Below are positions 5,410 through 8,287 of a stretch of 8,287 bases of DNA, one piece after another. The DNA comes from an archaeon (GTDB taxonomy: Archaea; Nanobdellota; Nanobdellia; SCGC-AAA011-G17; GW2011-AR17): NCBI GenBank assembly GCA_023245755.1, contig JAHFJQ010000046.1:1-8287 (forward strand), read 5' to 3'. The first letter of the stretch is position 1, and every line of letters starts with the position of its first letter. The notes beneath the pieces were generated by a model. That model did not search any database. It was not told the DNA's origin and was given only the letters and a program-made list of their open reading frames with translations. Both the position numbers and the translations under genes were made by a program.

Positions 5410-5432
5410 TGTTGTTTATTATTTAGTTGACG

Positions 5433-5440
5433 TTTATAAA
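5433..5440 (-). promoter_or_regulatory. TATA box of the rps17e-alba unit
   Basis: TTTATAAA is centred at 5436.5, 27.5 bp before the S17e ATG (first base 5409). It lies entirely in the 47-bp gap after the phosphatase stop codon. On the minus strand it is preceded by CCGAAACA, whose A-rich part could be the TFB recognition element. A leaderless or near-leaderless start is expected. Confidence 0.65.
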
Positions 5441-5456
5441 TGTTTCGGGCTTCTTT

Positions 5457-6326
5457 CTATGCTACAAGCTTGTTTAAACGAACAAGAATTTCTATATGGA
5501 AAGTACCATTGGAAGCTATAAATGGCTTGGCTATCTTGGTTCCAGAACTCTGTCTGTAATCTATATTTGTCCCATCAAAATAGCCTATTTCTCCTCCAGC
5601 TTCACGAAGAATAATTTCAGAAGAACAGGTGTCCCAGAGACTTTGTTTTGGACTGAAAACAATAAATACACCCTTCACTCCACTTGCAACAAGACAAATC
5701 TTCAAACCCGTTGGACCTAGACGAAGAGGTTCTCCAAGACCAAGTGCTTTGGTTACTGCATCTTCTTTCTCATTTGGGCGATATTTGCTTGCTAATAAAC
5801 CCAAGTCTTGTATACTTGTTGCTTGAGAAACGTGCAACTGTTCCCACAGGCTCCCCTTTACTTTCCATGCACCTTTGTCTTTCATCCCGATATAGAAAAT
5901 ATCATCCACAGGAAAATAATTTACACCGAAAACAGGAGTATCTTTATGCACATGCCCTAAGTGAATACCAAACTCACCAGAACCACTAATAAAATCTTTT
6001 GTGCCATCTAAAGGATCAACCATCCAAAAATCTTCGTAGTCTCTCCAGTTCTTTGTCTTTTCTTGTAATGCCTGAAATTCCTCAACCGAAAATTCTGATT
6101 CATTTAAGATCTCTTCTGTAAGAATGCCATAGCTTGGAAAATGTTTATGCAGTTCTTTGCAAATATATACATTGGATGCATGATCTGCTTTAGTGACAGG
6201 CCCATCATCTCCTTTGATGAATACTTCTCTATCTTGTTCTGAGTTGTAAATTTCAAGAATCTTTTTTCCTGCTTCTTTTGCGATCTGCATTACACGTTGT
6301 ACTTTCTGATCGTATTCAAGGCTCAT
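5457..6326 (-). CDS. cysQ: CysQ-like 3'(2'),5'-bisphosphate nucleotidase (inositol monophosphatase superfamily)
   Basis: This 289-aa protein has all the metal-site motifs of the Mg2+-dependent, Li+-sensitive phosphatase superfamily: G-P-V-T-K-A-D (42-48), L-T-E-E (69-72), D-P-L-D-G-T-K-D-F (104-112) and W-D (231-232) followed by A-G-G (243-245). The D-P-L-D-G-T-K form, rather than D-P-I-D-G-T-x-N, and the L-K-I-C-L-V-A-S-G segment (208-216) point to CysQ, which removes a phosphate from pAp/PAPS, rather than to inositol monophosphatase. Archaeal relatives can also act on inositol phosphate or fructose bisphosphate, so the substrate is not certain. Its ATG overlaps the stop of the methyltransferase gene by four bases (ATGA), indicating coupled translation. 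No TATA box of its own is seen. Confidence 0.88.
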   Translation of the reverse strand: MSLEYDQKVQRVMQIAKEAGKKILEIYNSEQDREVFIKGDDGPVTKADHASNVYICKELHKHFPSYGILTEEILNESEFSVEEFQALQEKTKNWRDYEDFWMVDPLDGTKDFISGSGEFGIHLGHVHKDTPVFGVNYFPVDDIFYIGMKDKGAWKVKGSLWEQLHVSQATSIQDLGLLASKYRPNEKEDAVTKALGLGEPLRLGPTGLKICLVASGVKGVFIVFSPKQSLWDTCSSEIILREAGGEIGYFDGTNIDYRQSSGTKIAKPFIASNGTFHIEILVRLNKLVA

Positions 6327-7396
6327 TTTTGTTTGATAATCCAGATTTCTCGGAGCATTTTTGATGTTGGGGAAGAGTACAAAAATGGGCCTTCAAAAGG
6401 GATATGATTTTTCTCTAAAAGAGGAGCAATATTTACTGGCACTTCTTTTCGAGCGGTTGTTCGAAATCGTGGAGTAATAAAGACAATATTTTTCTTTGTT
6501 ATTTTTCTTAAGGTTTGTATGGTTTCTTGGTATAAAGGAAGGAGGTTTCTTGCAACACCTTTTGCTTTTTGTTCTGAAGGATAATCTTTTATGAACGGAC
6601 CAAGATAGGGCTCTGTTGCAACACAGTCTACTCGAGTGATAAAACGGGTTAATTGACGTGCATCTGTTTCAATGAGTCTATAACTAGAATGGCAATTATA
6701 ATGTGCTTTGATAAACTCCAAATTTTTCTTACTTGCTTCAATACAAAATTTATCGTTATCAGCACCAATGGCATACATGCCCATAACCATTGCTTCCTGT
6801 ACGACCGTACCAATACCACAAAAAGGATCTAGAACTGTATCCCCAGGCTTTGCACCAGAAAGGTTTATGAGAATCTTTGCAAGACGAATAGAAATGGTAT
6901 GTAATGGACGTTGTGCTGGACGTTTTGTATCACGAAATTTATGATGCTTGGGGTTAAAAACTGCAAGAGTTTTTGCAACATTTCCCTTATATTGAATAAT
7001 TTCTACCACATTCTGTGCTTCTGAAGGGGTTAAATAGTCTTGTTCTTGATGATGGGATTTTTTGATGGTCGCTTTGATGCCTTCTTTTTTGAAATAGGCT
7101 TTGAGTTCGTTCTTTAGATCTTCCTCTTCTTCACCATATTGGGACATTGCATAGCGAACTTTATTTTTTGTCCCTGTATACAGATTATCAAAAGACTCTA
7201 CAATGAGAGCAATTTTTTGAATACCACCCAGGTCTTCAATCATTTTTTCTGCATTTATATTATTCATAGAAAGAATGAGAGCAATATCTGAGCCTTCTAA
7301 AATTTCATATTTGAGATTTCTGGATTCACAATAGGCAAAAAGCTCCTTTCGAGAAAGTTCTGGATCTCTTCCTAAGATAAAAATATATTTTTGCAT
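6323..7396 (-). CDS. Trm11/Trm-G10-like RNA (guanine-N2) methyltransferase
   Basis: This 357-aa protein is probably a SAM-dependent tRNA methyltransferase acting on guanosine 10. The N-terminal I-L-G-R-D-P-E-L-S-R-K-E-L (7-19) is the usual opening of Trm11-type proteins, and residues 1-150 would hold the ferredoxin-like and THUMP RNA-binding region. The linker R-D-T-K-R-P-A-Q-R-P (155-164) precedes the Rossmann domain. SAM motif I is D-P-F-C-G-I-G-T (190-197), with Asp212/Asp214 at the end of the next strand. The catalytic motif IV position reads T-E-P-Y-L-G (261-266) rather than the common D/N-P-P-Y. It has its own TATA box and overlaps the CysQ-like gene by 4 nt. It could instead modify another tRNA position or rRNA; the family is secure, the target less so. 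Confidence 0.85.
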   Translation of the reverse strand: MQKYIFILGRDPELSRKELFAYCESRNLKYEILEGSDIALILSMNNINAEKMIEDLGGIQKIALIVESFDNLYTGTKNKVRYAMSQYGEEEEDLKNELKAYFKKEGIKATIKKSHHQEQDYLTPSEAQNVVEIIQYKGNVAKTLAVFNPKHHKFRDTKRPAQRPLHTISIRLAKILINLSGAKPGDTVLDPFCGIGTVVQEAMVMGMYAIGADNDKFCIEASKKNLEFIKAHYNCHSSYRLIETDARQLTRFITRVDCVATEPYLGPFIKDYPSEQKAKGVARNLLPLYQETIQTLRKITKKNIVFITPRFRTTARKEVPVNIAPLLEKNHIPFEGPFLYSSPTSKMLREIWIIKQK

Positions 7397-7417
7397 AGTT
7401 TTTGAGAAGAAAGATGA

Positions 7418-7425
7418 TTTATAAG
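7418..7425 (-). promoter_or_regulatory. TATA box of the methyltransferase-cysQ operon
   Basis: On the minus strand this reads CTTATAAA, centred at 7421.5 and 25.5 bp before the methyltransferase ATG (first base 7396). It lies within the 34-bp gap after the kinase stop codon. The kinase gene upstream could also read through, so the box shows an extra promoter rather than excluding a longer operon. Confidence 0.55.
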
Positions 7426-7430
7426 CCTAT

Positions 7431-8287
7431 TTACTTTGCATGCCTGTACCTTCCAAATTCACCATCAAAGGTAGGAAGATCACCACTATCCATAATTGCT
7501 TCATGTACCGCACCGGTTTGCGTCAATTGTCTTTCCGCATTTTCTCTTGCAATTCCATGAGCATGTCTAATATCATAACCTGAACCAAGATGATATCTTA
7601 AGAAGGAACCTAAAAATGCATCGCCTGCACCAGTAGGATTCTCTATCTTCAAATCTGTTGTTGCATATTGTTTTGAATACAAAGTATGACCTGGCCTCTG
7701 AGAATCTCTATAATGAATAACAGAGCCATCTTTATCTCTAGTGGATATCATCACTTGTAAATTTCTAGATCTAAACAAACTTGGAATAGTCAAACCCATC
7801 TTTTTATTTAATACCCCGGTTTCCGCACGATTCACTACGAGGATATTTGTCCTCTCAATGACAGATCTAAATAATTCCACTCTAGAACTGTACCTTGAAT
7901 CTTCAAGATAAGGACCAGGATTATAGACAAGTACTCCATCAGGATTTACTCTCTTAAATTCTTCAGCAACTCTTTTTGCCAAAGTAGGCTCTGTAATAGA
8001 AAGAACGAGTACGTCTTGTCTTGCGAGAAAGAGAGGATCAACATGAATATCTGCAAAATGTTGAGAAACCCCATCTTCCCAAGCCATAACCTGTCTTGAA
8101 GGATTGGCCCCATCGTAGACATAAGCACAGCGTGCGAGATTACCTGCAAAATTTCTGTCTTCATCCCTCTTTATTCCTAGAGTCCCTAATGCTTTTCTAT
8201 ATTCATCAGAAAAATGATCCGATCCAAGAATCGTTACTGCAGATACATCAAAAGGTACGGGGTTACTACTTGTATCATCTCTTGCTT
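7431..8287 (-). CDS. PfkB-family (ribokinase-like) sugar/nucleoside kinase, N-terminus outside the window
   Basis: The reading frame stays open from the stop at 7431 to the window edge, giving 284 visible residues; the true start lies beyond 8287. The internal Met at 8087 is not the start, because conserved sequence continues upstream, including L-G-S-D-H-F (visible residues 20-25) and a G-T-L-G-I segment (34-38), the usual nucleotide/sugar-domain pattern. The hallmark N-P-T-G-A-G-D-A-F (216-224 of the visible part) holds the anion hole and the catalytic Asp222. N-R-A-E (152-155) is the NxxE Mg/phosphate motif. The segment around Q65-V-M-A-W resembles lid sequences of nucleoside kinases, so a nucleoside or ribose-type substrate is plausible. 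It is cytosolic. It probably heads, or belongs to, a unit upstream of the methyltransferase. Confidence 0.9.
   Translation of the reverse strand, partial: ARDDTSSNPVPFDVSAVTILGSDHFSDEYRKALGTLGIKRDEDRNFAGNLARCAYVYDGANPSRQVMAWEDGVSQHFADIHVDPLFLARQDVLVLSITEPTLAKRVAEEFKRVNPDGVLVYNPGPYLEDSRYSSRVELFRSVIERTNILVVNRAETGVLNKKMGLTIPSLFRSRNLQVMISTRDKDGSVIHYRDSQRPGHTLYSKQYATTDLKIENPTGAGDAFLGSFLRYHLGSGYDIRHAHGIARENAERQLTQTGAVHEAIMDSGDLPTFDGEFGRYRHAK

Noticed and set aside
5684..5989. A 101-codon plus-strand reading frame opposite the CysQ-like gene
   Set aside because: It is antisense to a gene with complete catalytic motifs; its translation is low-complexity Leu/His/Ser-rich and has no TATA box at the expected distance.
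7431..8087. The PfkB kinase as a complete 218-aa gene starting at 8087
   Set aside because: Translating upstream of 8087 gives 66 more in-frame codons with PfkB-like sequence (L-G-S-D-H-F and G-T-L-G-I) up to the window edge, so the gene is longer and truncated by the window.
1..8287. CRISPR arrays, insertion sequences or direct-repeat arrays
   Set aside because: I saw no regularly spaced repeats, transposase motifs or terminal inverted repeats; the recurring short TTTATAAA strings are explained as TATA boxes.

Overview
The window looks like a compact, AT-rich archaeal chromosome segment, probably from a small-genome lineage such as the DPANN group. That placement is an inference. The archaeal call rests on an S17e ribosomal protein (archaea and eukaryotes only), an Alba chromatin protein, and TATA boxes centred about 25-28 bp before start codons, which suggests mostly leaderless mRNAs. 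Genes are tightly packed: two convergent pairs have abutting stop codons, there is one 4-nt ATGA overlap, and no intergenic stretch exceeds about 80 bp. I see no insertion sequence, CRISPR array, phage gene or integration scar.

Layout. 43-1155 (+): a TIKI/TraB-like protein with a C-terminal beta-rich domain. 1186-1259 (+): a CAT-anticodon tRNA whose TATA box overlaps the preceding stop codon. 1279-1524 (-): a small orphan, divergent from 1603-2235 (+), a divergent uridine-kinase-like P-loop kinase, which is followed 11 bp later by an unrecognised 158-aa protein (2247-2723). 2725-4422 (-): a KefB-type CPA2 cation/proton antiporter with an RCK domain, divergent from a DUF488 protein (4476-4874, +); one palindromic TATA box lies midway between them. 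4875-8287 (-): in transcription order, a PfkB-family kinase running off the window edge, a Trm11/Trm-G10-like RNA methyltransferase, a CysQ-like phosphatase overlapping it by 4 nt, then ribosomal protein S17e and Alba under a separate promoter.

The genes are mainly housekeeping: RNA modification and translation (tRNA, methyltransferase, S17e), nucleic-acid packaging (Alba), nucleotide/nucleoside metabolism (uridine-kinase-like, PfkB, CysQ) and ion homeostasis (antiporter). I found no convincing multi-gene novel system. The best leads are smaller: a shared palindromic promoter, a strand-specific hairpin between S17e and Alba, a kinase with several altered active-site positions, an Alba with Glu at the usual acetyl-lysine position, a CAT tRNA with G at position 37, and a TIKI-like two-domain protein.
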